The translations under genes were made by a program, and so were the position numbers. Positions 44,163-52,153 of a DNA stretch of 64,000 nt are shown here, in pieces. The notes under the pieces are model-generated. The model ran no database searches, had not been told where the DNA came from, and saw nothing but the letters and a program-made list of their open reading frames with translations. Origin of the DNA: Granulosicoccus antarcticus IMCC3135 (GTDB taxonomy: Bacteria > Pseudomonadota > Gammaproteobacteria > Granulosicoccales > Granulosicoccaceae); NCBI RefSeq assembly GCF_002215215.1, contig NZ_CP018632.1, positions 7,064,501 to 7,128,500 on the forward strand, in the 5' to 3' direction. Each line of letters opens with the position of its first letter. Position 1 is the stretch's first letter.

Positions 44163-44849
44163 TCAGATTGCCCGAGCAACTCCAGCCGCAAAAAACAGTG
44201 AGAAGCTGATCAAGACAACACCAGAGCCCCTACTGAGCATCTGCGTGTATTTGTCGCTACCCTCCGTCTCAAGCAGACGATCCAGCGCGATAGCGACTAC
44301 GGAGAACCAGATGGCATTTGCCAGTATATGGACAACAATTAGTACAAATGATGTCAGCACAACATGTTGCGAATGTGCTGTCATTTGAGGAAATACCGCA
44401 TAGTAGAAGAGCGATATTTTCGGATTCAGGCAATTGGTCAGCAATCCATTTGTAAAACCTTTGCAGTAAGCGCTCATTGATAGTTTTACGACCTTTTTAC
44501 TAGAATCGTTCTTTACTACAAGTCCGTAATTCTTGGCCACTGGCTCTACTGCGCTCAACGGCAACTTCTTGATAGTGAAGGACTGTACTCCCAGATAGAG
44601 CAGGTAGAGCGCACCTGCAATTTGCATTGTCATCAACAATCCTGGCGATGCTGCAAGTAGTGCCGCTACTCCGAAAATCGATAACGTGCCATGCATCAAA
44701 AATGCTATGGCAAATCCGGAAATATTTGATAGTGCTTCGGCCTGGCCTCCACGTGCCACGCTTTTCGTGATTAGTGCAAAATTAGGCCCCGGAGAAACTT
44801 CTATGACGATTGCAATAAGGGCGAAGCTGATTATCTGTTGCCAATCCAT
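44163..44849 (-). CDS. LysE/RhtB family amino-acid exporter
   Basis: A 228-residue inner-membrane protein with about six hydrophobic segments and the family start FALIAIVIEVSPGPNFALITKSVARGG (residues ~9-35), then GFAIAFLMHGTLSIFGVAAL and FTNGLLTNCLNPKISLFYYAVFPQ. LysE/RhtB proteins export amino acids or their derivatives by proton antiport. It precedes the beta-helix gene by 42 bp on the same strand. Confidence 0.92.
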   Translation of the reverse strand: MDWQQIISFALIAIVIEVSPGPNFALITKSVARGGQAEALSNISGFAIAFLMHGTLSIFGVAALLAASPGLLMTMQIAGALYLLYLGVQSFTIKKLPLSAVEPVAKNYGLVVKNDSSKKVVKLSMSAYCKGFTNGLLTNCLNPKISLFYYAVFPQMTAHSQHVVLTSFVLIVVHILANAIWFSVVAIALDRLLETEGSDKYTQMLSRGSGVVLISFSLFFAAGVARAI

Positions 44850-45099
44850 GCTTTTCTATCCATAGTGAAAGCGAGTAGGTATTTCCAACGTGAACACAAT
44901 TGGTCTTTGAAGTTGCAGAGAAGTTGATGATTCTGCATTGCACTAGCGAGATTTTGCAGCCATGCCCGGAGTTGTGGGGCAATCAGGCTCAAGGTAGAGT
45001 GCGAGAATTTATTGGCATCATTGACTGACTTTCTGTGCCGCAGCATTGATATCAGTCCGGACACCTATGTACTAACTGATTGGGCGAACTATCAGTCAA

Positions 45100-45219
45100 T
45101 CACCCTGAACTGAAGCCGGCAAACCAACACGGATTCAACGCTTTCCATATCAAGATTTTGTGTGCGATTCCGACGTTTGTCAGCATCGATTCTCTGCTGT
45201 GAGAAGCGAGAATATTCAT
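45100..45219 (-). CDS. Possible 39-residue small protein
   Basis: Short ORF beginning MNILASHSRESMLTNVG and ending GFSSG. Its main support is a well-placed ribosome-binding site (GAAAGGAATC, about 9 nt before the ATG). No signal peptide, no family. It might be a leader peptide or a chance ORF. Confidence 0.3.
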   Translation of the reverse strand: MNILASHSRESMLTNVGIAHKILIWKALNPCWFAGFSSG

Positions 45220-45488
45220 GGTTTGATTCCTTTCAGGTAGATAGTTCTGCCGTCATTGGCAAAATTCGATCGCAAGAGTAACACCGCATTGTTCCTTGAA
45301 TGCTTTTGCAATATTTCAATATGGCAGGGAAAAGCTGCATGCCTCTTTATGTGTGAACCAACGCACAAAGCAAGGCCCTGGAACGAATAAGACATCGATC
45401 ATAGAACATCGGCCGGCAACCAACGAATACAACGCACAGATAGACGTGACATCGACACTCTTCACGTCAAGTAGACGATCGGTATATG

Positions 45489-45553
45489 AAATATGGATTA
45501 TCGAATACTGTTCGAGTCAAATTATATCCATATCATTAACCCCACTGAAGCAC
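45489..45553 (+). promoter_or_regulatory. Shared upstream module, copy 2
   Basis: Gap-free match to 36360-36424, lying 32 bp before the glutaredoxin ATG. ATATGGAT near its left end and ATCCATAT further on are exact complements. The more divergent centre (CGAGTCAAATTAT against GTAACCAGGCTAC) and the strictly kept flanks look like a bipartite protein-binding site. Confidence 0.6.
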
Positions 45554-45584
45554 ATCACATTCACATCTTCGTAAGGGCCGAACC

Positions 45585-45857
45585 ATGATCAACGTCGAAA
45601 TCTACACAAAAGGCTATTGCCCATATTGTCATCGCGCCAAAGCGCTGCTTGATGAGAAAGGCGTGAGCTACACAGAGTACGAAGTGTCCACCGATCAAGC
45701 ACGTCAGCAGGAAATGCGCGAGCGCAGCGGTCGCAGAACCGTACCTCAGGTCTTTATCAACAACCGCCACATAGGCGGCAGTGATGACTTGATGGCAGCA
45801 AACCATAGTGGGCTGCTGGACGAACTACTCAGCTCACATGCCGCAAAGACTGCATAA
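45585..45857 (+). CDS. grxC: Glutaredoxin 3
   Basis: A 90-residue dithiol glutaredoxin reducing protein disulfides and mixed disulfides with glutathione. Active site CPYC (Cys12, Cys15) in YTKGYCPYCHRAKALL; glutathione-binding TVPQVFINNRHIGGSDDLMA. It lies 32 bp behind the shared upstream module and 46 bp before the second DUF417 gene, forming a two-gene operon that fits a thiol-oxidation response. Confidence 0.94.
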   Translation: MINVEIYTKGYCPYCHRAKALLDEKGVSYTEYEVSTDQARQQEMRERSGRRTVPQVFINNRHIGGSDDLMAANHSGLLDELLSSHAAKTA

Positions 45858-45903
45858 GTAACATTTACGCCGTAATTCACAACTTTCAGACGAGATATCT
45901 ATC

Positions 45904-46422
45904 ATGAGCGCAACCCTACAAAACGTTCAATCAAACATCGCTGCCAACTCAGCCAGCGCCACTAACGATCAACCCATGAGTCAGCAGATTTCACGACTCG
46001 GTGACCATGCCCTGCTGGCCTCCACCGTCACGGTACTGGCCTGGATCGGGGCCATGAAGTTCACCGCTTATGAGGCCGGCGCAATCGAAGGTCTTGTGGC
46101 ATCCAGCCCTCTGACGGCATGGCTCTACAGTGTGTTCAGCCTGCAGGGCGCCTCCAGCCTGATAGGTTCGGTTGAAATAGCCATTGCACTGACGCTGTTG
46201 ATCGGCATTCGCTACAAATCAGCAGCCATTCTTGGTTCGCTAGCGGCTATCGCAACCTTTGCCGTCACATCAAGCTTTCTGTTGACCGCCCCGGGTTGGG
46301 AAGCAAGCCTGGGCGGCTTTCCTGCACTGTCGGTCGTGCCTGGTCAGTTCTTGCTCAAAGACATCGTTCTGCTCGGAGCTGCTATCTCGCTTCTGGGAAA
46401 GGCATTGTCCAGAAAGAATTAA
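45904..46422 (+). CDS. DUF417 / YkgB (RclC-like) inner-membrane protein, copy 2
   Basis: A 172-residue paralogue of the protein at 36533-37051 with only seven substitutions, among them Ala for Pro at residue 13 and Lys-Ser for Arg-Pro in the IRYKSAAIL segment. Same four hydrophobic segments and RclC-type motifs. Transcribed with glutaredoxin from the shared upstream module. Confidence 0.88.
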   Translation: MSATLQNVQSNIAANSASATNDQPMSQQISRLGDHALLASTVTVLAWIGAMKFTAYEAGAIEGLVASSPLTAWLYSVFSLQGASSLIGSVEIAIALTLLIGIRYKSAAILGSLAAIATFAVTSSFLLTAPGWEASLGGFPALSVVPGQFLLKDIVLLGAAISLLGKALSRKN

Positions 46423-46510
46423 CAGGACTGAACTACGATGGCTTAGCTGGTTTCATGATAGATGACGGTAAATGGACTTACCGCCCCGGCTAACACCAAC
46501 AGTGGCCAGC

Positions 46511-47200
46511 TTATTTACTTCCAGCAGTCAGGACTCGAGCAAGCCAAATGGTGTGTTTAGTGCCTTTGTGGCCATGCGCGAAAACAAATTTCTGAGCCAC
46601 TCGTAACCCGGAATCTCGCAGTCGCTTGAGAAAAATCGGATCAGGTGTTGCCGACCAGTAAGCAAGCACACCATTTGAATTGAGACTGTCACGCGCACAG
46701 GCGATACCCGCGGCCGAGTACAGCCAGTCATTACCGCTTGAACTGAGCGCTTCAGGACCATTGTCAACATCAAGTGCGATGACATCGTAGCGCTGCTTCC
46801 GATCTTGCAACAGATCAATGACATCTCCCTGATAGACCGTCGTCCGGGTATCTGACAGCGGGTAGTTTGCATAACTGCCCAATGGGCCCCTATTCCACTC
46901 CACCACCTCAGGCACCAACTCGGCAACGACAACACGCGACTGAGACCCGGTAGCCGCCAAAACCGCAGCCAGCGTGAAGCCCATGCCCAAGCCACCAATC
47001 AGAACATGGGCTGTTTCAACCTGATCAAGTAACTGGCATGACAGTGTTCCCAGAGCATCCTCAGAGGCATGCTTTCGCGTGGACATCAGCTCGCCTTTGC
47101 CTGAGATCACAATGCTACAGTCGTCCTTGCCCTGATACAGTTTCAACACTCGGTCGCCACCGGGTACTGATGCCTCACCTAAAAGAGTTCGATTTTTCAT
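46511..47200 (-). CDS. Spermidine synthase-like methyltransferase-fold protein
   Basis: A 229-residue protein with a Rossmann-type fold like the spermidine synthase family: LIGGLGMGFTLAAVLA (glycine loop, ~67-82), VVVAELVPEVVEWN (acidic residue for the nucleoside ribose), YDVIALDVDNGPEAL (~139-153). The polyamine synthase gatekeeper tetrapeptide is not obvious, so it may act on another substrate or be a SpeE-like protein without that activity. Monocistronic, convergent to the DUF417 gene. Confidence 0.75.
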   Translation of the reverse strand: MKNRTLLGEASVPGGDRVLKLYQGKDDCSIVISGKGELMSTRKHASEDALGTLSCQLLDQVETAHVLIGGLGMGFTLAAVLAATGSQSRVVVAELVPEVVEWNRGPLGSYANYPLSDTRTTVYQGDVIDLLQDRKQRYDVIALDVDNGPEALSSSGNDWLYSAAGIACARDSLNSNGVLAYWSATPDPIFLKRLRDSGLRVAQKFVFAHGHKGTKHTIWLARVLTAGSK

Positions 47201-47635
47201 TACATTATTCCAAACACGGTCAACAACTTACGAGCAACTCAGTGTTATACCGGAATGCTGCGACAGTCTGAGTTTTGATAAAAAGGCCATTTACGGCCAT
47301 CGCTACCTGCTCGATAGCCTCCGGCAAGTGATGGAAAATGACGTCTAACGCCCCTTCTCAACAAAGACCACCGGCTGATTGTACCTATCAGCGAACCACT
47401 GCACTACCGGCACATCACCAATATGGCTTGTGCCTCATGACTTGAGCCGATCTTTGCAGATCAATGTGTTCACCCAGTGCTGATCCCGCTTTCCCGACAG
47501 CAGAACTGACTACCTGTCGCTTTGCTGGCTCATGACAGAGCGCTGTCCTTCTTCCACCCGCCACCAGTCAAATCAACGGCATAGGGCTAACGAAAGACGA
47601 TAAACTCTGCTGTTAGTCATCGAAAATGTCTGTCT
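47201..47635. other. 435-bp gap without a gene
   Basis: Between the spermidine-synthase-like gene (minus) and the molybdopterin-domain gene (plus). A small inverted repeat AAAAGGCCATTTACGGCCAT lies at about 47281-47300. No ORF with a ribosome-binding site was seen. Confidence 0.4.
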
Positions 47636-48133
47636 ATGCGCTCCTTGATCCTGCTTTTTCTGATTTGCCTGTACGCTGGCAATAGTCTGGCAGCTGAACT
47701 TGCCTCCCCCAAGGGTGAGGTCATACTCACGATCTCCGGGAATATTGAACGGTCCAACAGCGTGCGTGGTGCCGAGTTTGACCTGGAGATGCTAGAGACA
47801 ATGGGGGCTACTTCAATAACGACGGATACTCCCTGGACAGAATCAAAGACGACTTTTACCGGCGTCAGAATGAGTACTTTACTGGATTCTGTTGGTGCCA
47901 AATCATCATCATTCCGGGTCATTGCATTTGACGAATACTGGTATGACGTGTCCGATGTAGATTTCGAAGAATATCCGATCATCGTGGCCTACAAACGAGA
48001 CGGTCGCTACATGGATACTCGTAGCCTGGGGCCGCTATGGGTGATGTATCCGTTTGATGATTTTCCAGAACTTTTGACAGAGAGAAACAAGGCTTCCTGC
48101 ATCTGGAATTTTGAATCGCTGATTGTCCAATGA
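47636..48133 (+). CDS. Periplasmic molybdopterin-binding (sulfite-oxidase-like) domain protein
   Basis: A 165-residue exported protein: signal peptide (1-19, ending SLAA), then a compact domain resembling the oxidoreductase molybdopterin-binding domain (VILTISGNIERSNS, FDLEMLETMG, FTGVRMSTLLDSVGA, VIAFDEYWYDV, LGPLWVMYPFDD). The conserved ligand Cys of sulfite oxidases is not evident (only one Cys, near residue 157), so it may not bind the cofactor. Its stop overlaps the histidine kinase ATG (ATGA), which suggests that it serves as a sensor or ligand-binding partner of the kinase rather than an enzyme. Starts near 47636 at ATG with a leader of good hydrophobicity. Confidence 0.7.
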   Translation: MRSLILLFLICLYAGNSLAAELASPKGEVILTISGNIERSNSVRGAEFDLEMLETMGATSITTDTPWTESKTTFTGVRMSTLLDSVGAKSSSFRVIAFDEYWYDVSDVDFEEYPIIVAYKRDGRYMDTRSLGPLWVMYPFDDFPELLTERNKASCIWNFESLIVQ

Positions 48134-49953
48134 AAGGAAAATACTGGCTGTTTGTCCTGATAACAGCCTTGCTGATGTGCGTCGCCGTCTTGTTTTTGGT
48201 GATGACACGACTCAATGAGGCGCGAACGAACCTGGCTCTGTCTGGCCCGATTGCCTACAATTACCTTCTGCAGACCGATCATAATCTGAACTCCTTCGTT
48301 GATACCCTGCAAGACTTTCGAACTATCAAGGATGATGTCGAAAAAGAAGAAGAGTCACGCAGCCTGTACCGGAAGAGATTTGATGTCGTCTGGGCAGGCT
48401 TCTCGATCTTCGATATCAATTTCCGGATCCAGTCAGTACAGCAGGATCAGGTAACAGAATTCATTGAATACGCCACCGATTACCTGACTCGTAACGAACA
48501 TCTGATGGCCGCTGACTATCACCTGTCGGATACCCAGGTAGCAGAACTGATTGTCGGTGCAAGATCGATATCACAAAAACTGGTCACTATCGGACATCAA
48601 TATTTCATACACGCCGGTCATCTCAGCGATCTTTGGCGCGGCAAGATTCACCGCTTGTATTATTTCTTCTGGTTTAGCGTCGTGCTTCTACTGCTCACCG
48701 GCACACTGCTGACAACCATGCTTCTTCGTTCAAACAAACGATCTGCAGAGCTGGTAGAGAAATCCTTCAAAACACAACGTGAAATGAAAAGTCTGATTGA
48801 AGAGCTTCGCAGCGGAAAGCTTGAAAGCAAGGCCAAGGATAGTTTCATTGCAGCAGCCAGCCACGATTTACGTCAACCTCTACATGCATTAGGGCTTTTT
48901 CTGGGAGCAACCGAAAAGCATATAGTCAGCGAAACGGGCCAAAAGGCGCTGAACGAGGCAAAACATTGCGCAGCCGAGCTCAACAAGTTATTCAACAGTT
49001 TGCTGGACCTGTCCCGCCTGGACGCGGGCGTCGTCGAGATTGACAAAGTCGATTTCAAGCTGGACCGATTGCTTGGCGTTGTAGATCAGGAATATTCTGC
49101 ACGGGCAAGACACAGCGAAATTTCCCTCAGCGTATGTAGTACGCTCGAGAACGTACATAGCGATGCTCTGCTACTGAATCGAATACTGAGAAATTTGCTG
49201 GAAAACTCGTTTACTCACAGCGGTGCCAGTGAAATAAAGATCGCTTGTGAAAGCAAGGCGCAGATTGTACGTTTGACACTATCTGACAATGGCTGTGGGA
49301 TACCAGCCTCTGAACAGGCGCACGTATTCTCTGAGTATTATCAGTTAGGAAATCCCGAGAGAGATCGATCAAAAGGCCTGGGACTGGGGCTCTCTATTGT
49401 AAAACGCCTGTGCGAACTGCTGGATGTCGACATTTCACTGGAGTCTTCAGCTGGAAACGGTACACAGTTCCACCTGGACATACCCATGGGTGCAGCCTAT
49501 TCAGCGATAGAAAATGATTCTGTTGCACTCTCGGACAACCGCATCCACTCTCCTACCGGAACGCTTGTCGCTGTCATTGACGACGATTCAAGCATTTGTC
49601 GCGGGATGGTGAGTGTACTGGAGAGCATGCACTTTGAAGTCGTTGCAGCCGAATCTGCTGAGTTGCTGATTGAAGAGTGCAAGTCATCGGTATTGACGCC
49701 CGATATACTGTTAGTGGACTACCGACTTCGTGATAATCAAACGGGTGACGCCGCCATACATTGTGTGCGATCTGCCTTGGGTATGGATTTTCCGGCAATC
49801 ATCATCACGGGAGATACATCACCAGCGCGTATGAACAATGCAGCACAAAGTGGCTTTGAATTACTGCATAAACCTGTTGAACCAGCAGACTTGGTCGAAC
49901 GAATCCGCGCACTTCTGGCAAGTAAGGAGCACCCTTCATCTGCGACGGGCTAA
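48130..49953 (+). CDS. Hybrid sensor histidine kinase
   Basis: A 607-residue inner-membrane sensor kinase with its own receiver domain. Two membrane helices (5-27 and ~177-200) bound a ~150-residue periplasmic helical sensor. Then the HisKA domain with phospho-acceptor His245 in ASHDLRQPLHALGLFL, the ATPase domain (LLENSFTHSGAS, LSDNGCGIP, KGLGLGLSIVKRL), and a C-terminal REC domain (VAVIDDDSS, phospho-acceptor Asp530 in LLVDYRL, HKPVEPADL). No separate DNA-binding response regulator is adjacent, so the phosphoryl group must pass to a distant partner. Overlaps the preceding molybdopterin-domain gene by 4 bp. Confidence 0.93.
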   Translation: MKGKYWLFVLITALLMCVAVLFLVMTRLNEARTNLALSGPIAYNYLLQTDHNLNSFVDTLQDFRTIKDDVEKEEESRSLYRKRFDVVWAGFSIFDINFRIQSVQQDQVTEFIEYATDYLTRNEHLMAADYHLSDTQVAELIVGARSISQKLVTIGHQYFIHAGHLSDLWRGKIHRLYYFFWFSVVLLLLTGTLLTTMLLRSNKRSAELVEKSFKTQREMKSLIEELRSGKLESKAKDSFIAAASHDLRQPLHALGLFLGATEKHIVSETGQKALNEAKHCAAELNKLFNSLLDLSRLDAGVVEIDKVDFKLDRLLGVVDQEYSARARHSEISLSVCSTLENVHSDALLLNRILRNLLENSFTHSGASEIKIACESKAQIVRLTLSDNGCGIPASEQAHVFSEYYQLGNPERDRSKGLGLGLSIVKRLCELLDVDISLESSAGNGTQFHLDIPMGAAYSAIENDSVALSDNRIHSPTGTLVAVIDDDSSICRGMVSVLESMHFEVVAAESAELLIEECKSSVLTPDILLVDYRLRDNQTGDAAIHCVRSALGMDFPAIIITGDTSPARMNNAAQSGFELLHKPVEPADLVERIRALLASKEHPSSATG

Positions 49954-50166
49954 ATAGTTAGCAGTGTTCTTTCTGAGAGAGGTTTTGTACAGTGCTTGTA
50001 TTTTCGCGATCAAGCGTAGACAGACACTTGCGCCTCGCCCCCACGATGTCAGCCCGGATCAAAGCTATCCAGAACCTGAATCCATATGGCGCCCTCTTCA
50101 GACGCCACATGGATTTCAATAAACAGACAAACCATAGGCATTGTCTGATAACAGATGGCTCAATGC

Positions 50167-51111
50167 TTAGAACGGGCTATCGGGATAGTAGAATTCCATC
50201 GCATTTTCTTTCGTTACCAGAACAGAACCGATGGTGAAGGTGCCTGAAACCGGAGAACTGGATGTCATGCCCACGGCTGTCAGTTCAATCGCGGTAGCGA
50301 TCATGCCAGGTGGATAGGTGACATTGGCCGGAATCATTTTGTCGCCGTCAGCCGTACGCTTGATCATCTCCTTCATCCCGGCACCACCCAGAACAAACTG
50401 GACATCGTCACGACCTGCCGCTTCGACGGCTGCCAGTATGCCGATTGCCATATCGTCGTCAGACGCCCAAACAGCATCAATTTTCGGATATTTCGACAAA
50501 AAGTCTTCCATCACAGTGAAGCTGTCGTCACGGTTCCAGTTGCCATGCTGCATGTCCAGCACATTGATACCAGAGCCATCGATAGCGGCAGTAAAGGCGT
50601 CTACGCGCTCGTTATCGATCGTGGTAGGAATGCCACGGAAAACGACGATATCACCGCCATCAGGCATATTTGAAACCATGAACTCACCCGCAACCTTGCC
50701 AAAGCCCGAGTTATCACCGGCAACATAGAGATCTTCAATACCGTCCACTGACAAACCACGATCAACAACGGTAACCCAGGCACCACTTTCTGCAACAGCT
50801 TGTATAGGTGGTGTCAGTGGGTCGGATTCGAAGGGCAGAACCACGAGAGCATCAATACCACGTGTGGCAACCATATCTTCGATATCGTTGACCTGCTTGC
50901 CCGCATTGGGCGCTGTTGCCAATACGAAGTCCAAGTCTTCGTACACTGCTTCCAGACGTTCGATCGCTTGCTTGGCGTGAAAGTTCATGCCGCCCGCCCA
51001 ACCGTGCGTTGCTGCGGGAATCGATACACCGATGACTTTGGTTTCCGCCATCGCGGAACCTGCGAACAGGCTTGCAGCAATGGCTGCGGATAACAAGGTG
51101 GTGTTTTTCAC
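50167..51111 (-). CDS. Sugar ABC transporter substrate-binding protein
   Basis: A 314-residue periplasmic binding protein of the ribose-type family. Signal peptide (1-22, ending SAMA), then KVIGVSIPAATHGWAGGMNFHAKQAIERL, RGIDALVVLPFESDPLTPPIQAVAESGAWVTVVDRG and IDAVWASDDDMAIGILAAVEAAG. Last gene of the xylose-isomerase operon; 40 bp after the permease gene. Confidence 0.92.
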   Translation of the reverse strand: MKNTTLLSAAIAASLFAGSAMAETKVIGVSIPAATHGWAGGMNFHAKQAIERLEAVYEDLDFVLATAPNAGKQVNDIEDMVATRGIDALVVLPFESDPLTPPIQAVAESGAWVTVVDRGLSVDGIEDLYVAGDNSGFGKVAGEFMVSNMPDGGDIVVFRGIPTTIDNERVDAFTAAIDGSGINVLDMQHGNWNRDDSFTVMEDFLSKYPKIDAVWASDDDMAIGILAAVEAAGRDDVQFVLGGAGMKEMIKRTADGDKMIPANVTYPPGMIATAIELTAVGMTSSSPVSGTFTIGSVLVTKENAMEFYYPDSPF

Positions 51112-51151
51112 TTTATCTTCTCCAAGGTTATAAACGAGGCGACTCTGGTTT

Positions 51152-52153
51152 TTAGGTGGCCGCTTTTGATTCGCGCTGAAGGATGACAGCTAGAATAATG
51201 ATGACTCCCTGAATCGCACCGTTCAGGTAGGGCGATACGAAGTCGGTAAGGTTCAGAATGTTATCAATAAGACTCAGGATTAGAACACCAATGACGGTGC
51301 CCCACACACGACCGAAGCCGCCTTTCAACACAGTACCGCCAATGATCACCGCAGCAATGGCCTCAAGCTCCCACAAGACACCGGTGGAAGATGAAGCTGA
51401 ACCCAGGCGAGGCACATACATGATGGTGGCAATACCGACCAGCATCCCCAATGCGGCATACGTGATCAGTCGAGTACGATTGACGTTGACGTTGGAATAA
51501 TGCGCCACGTGCTCACTAGAACCGGTAGCCGCACAATGACGGCCGAAAACCGAACGAGACATGAGGATCTGGCCAATGATGACCACTAATCCGAAGACGA
51601 TAATCGGCCAGCTCACACCCAGAATGCCATCGAAGTAGACCGGTCGATAGAAGGTTCGGAGCGAAAAATCCAGCGACAAGGTGCCACCGTCAGCCAGCCA
51701 CGTGACCAGACTGCGATAAATCCCCATGGAACCGAGCGTAACGATGAATGCCTCAATTCCCAGAGAGGTAATCAGGAAACCATTGAGCAGACCCGCTGCA
51801 ATGCCTGCCAGTAGCGCGACTACCATGCCAAGCAGAATAATAGGTATGCCCACACCCAGACTGGGCAAGGCGGCATTCATGACCAGGATCATCAAGCCTG
51901 CGATAAAGGCTGCCATGGAGCCCACAGACAAATCCAGCCCACCTGCAGTGATAACGAATGTCATGCCAACGGCGATGATGCCGATGAATGCTGAGCGAGC
52001 GAGTACATTGGTGATGTTCGCAGCACTGAGGAAATTCGAATTCATCATCGCACCGACTGCGACCAGAACAATCAGTGCGAGAACCGGGCCGATCACAGCC
52101 ATGGATGGCAATTTGAATCTGGCAGATGAATGTGAAGTAGTCGCGTCGCTCAT
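51152..52153 (-). CDS. Sugar ABC transporter permease
   Basis: A 333-residue RbsC-family permease with GMTFVITAGGLDLSVGSMAAF, GLLNGFLITSLGIEAFIVTLGSMGIYRSLV, VFGRHCAATGSSEHVAHYSNV and LEAIAAVIIGGTVLKGGFGRVWGTVIGVLILSLIDNILNL. It overlaps the ATPase gene by 4 bp. Confidence 0.93.
   Translation of the reverse strand: MSDATTSHSSARFKLPSMAVIGPVLALIVLVAVGAMMNSNFLSAANITNVLARSAFIGIIAVGMTFVITAGGLDLSVGSMAAFIAGLMILVMNAALPSLGVGIPIILLGMVVALLAGIAAGLLNGFLITSLGIEAFIVTLGSMGIYRSLVTWLADGGTLSLDFSLRTFYRPVYFDGILGVSWPIIVFGLVVIIGQILMSRSVFGRHCAATGSSEHVAHYSNVNVNRTRLITYAALGMLVGIATIMYVPRLGSASSSTGVLWELEAIAAVIIGGTVLKGGFGRVWGTVIGVLILSLIDNILNLTDFVSPYLNGAIQGVIIILAVILQRESKAAT

Larger units (their letters stand above)
44850..45584. 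other. 735-bp region without a firm gene
   Basis: Between LysE (minus) and glutaredoxin (plus). Open frames of 77 codons (44831-45064, minus) and 92 codons (45296-45574, plus) exist, but the first lacks a ribosome-binding site and the second runs through the control module at 45489-45553. One short minus ORF with a good ribosome-binding site is listed separately (45100-45219). Confidence 0.4.

Noticed and set aside
44831-45064. 77-codon minus ORF upstream of the LysE gene
   Set aside because: No ribosome-binding site, overlaps the LysE promoter region and gives no recognisable protein.
45296-45574. 92-codon plus-strand ORF before glutaredoxin, partly similar to the N-terminal extension of the first DUF417 ORF
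   Set aside because: The similarity comes from the shared regulatory DNA module; substitutions between copies do not favour synonymous codons and one copy lacks a start codon.
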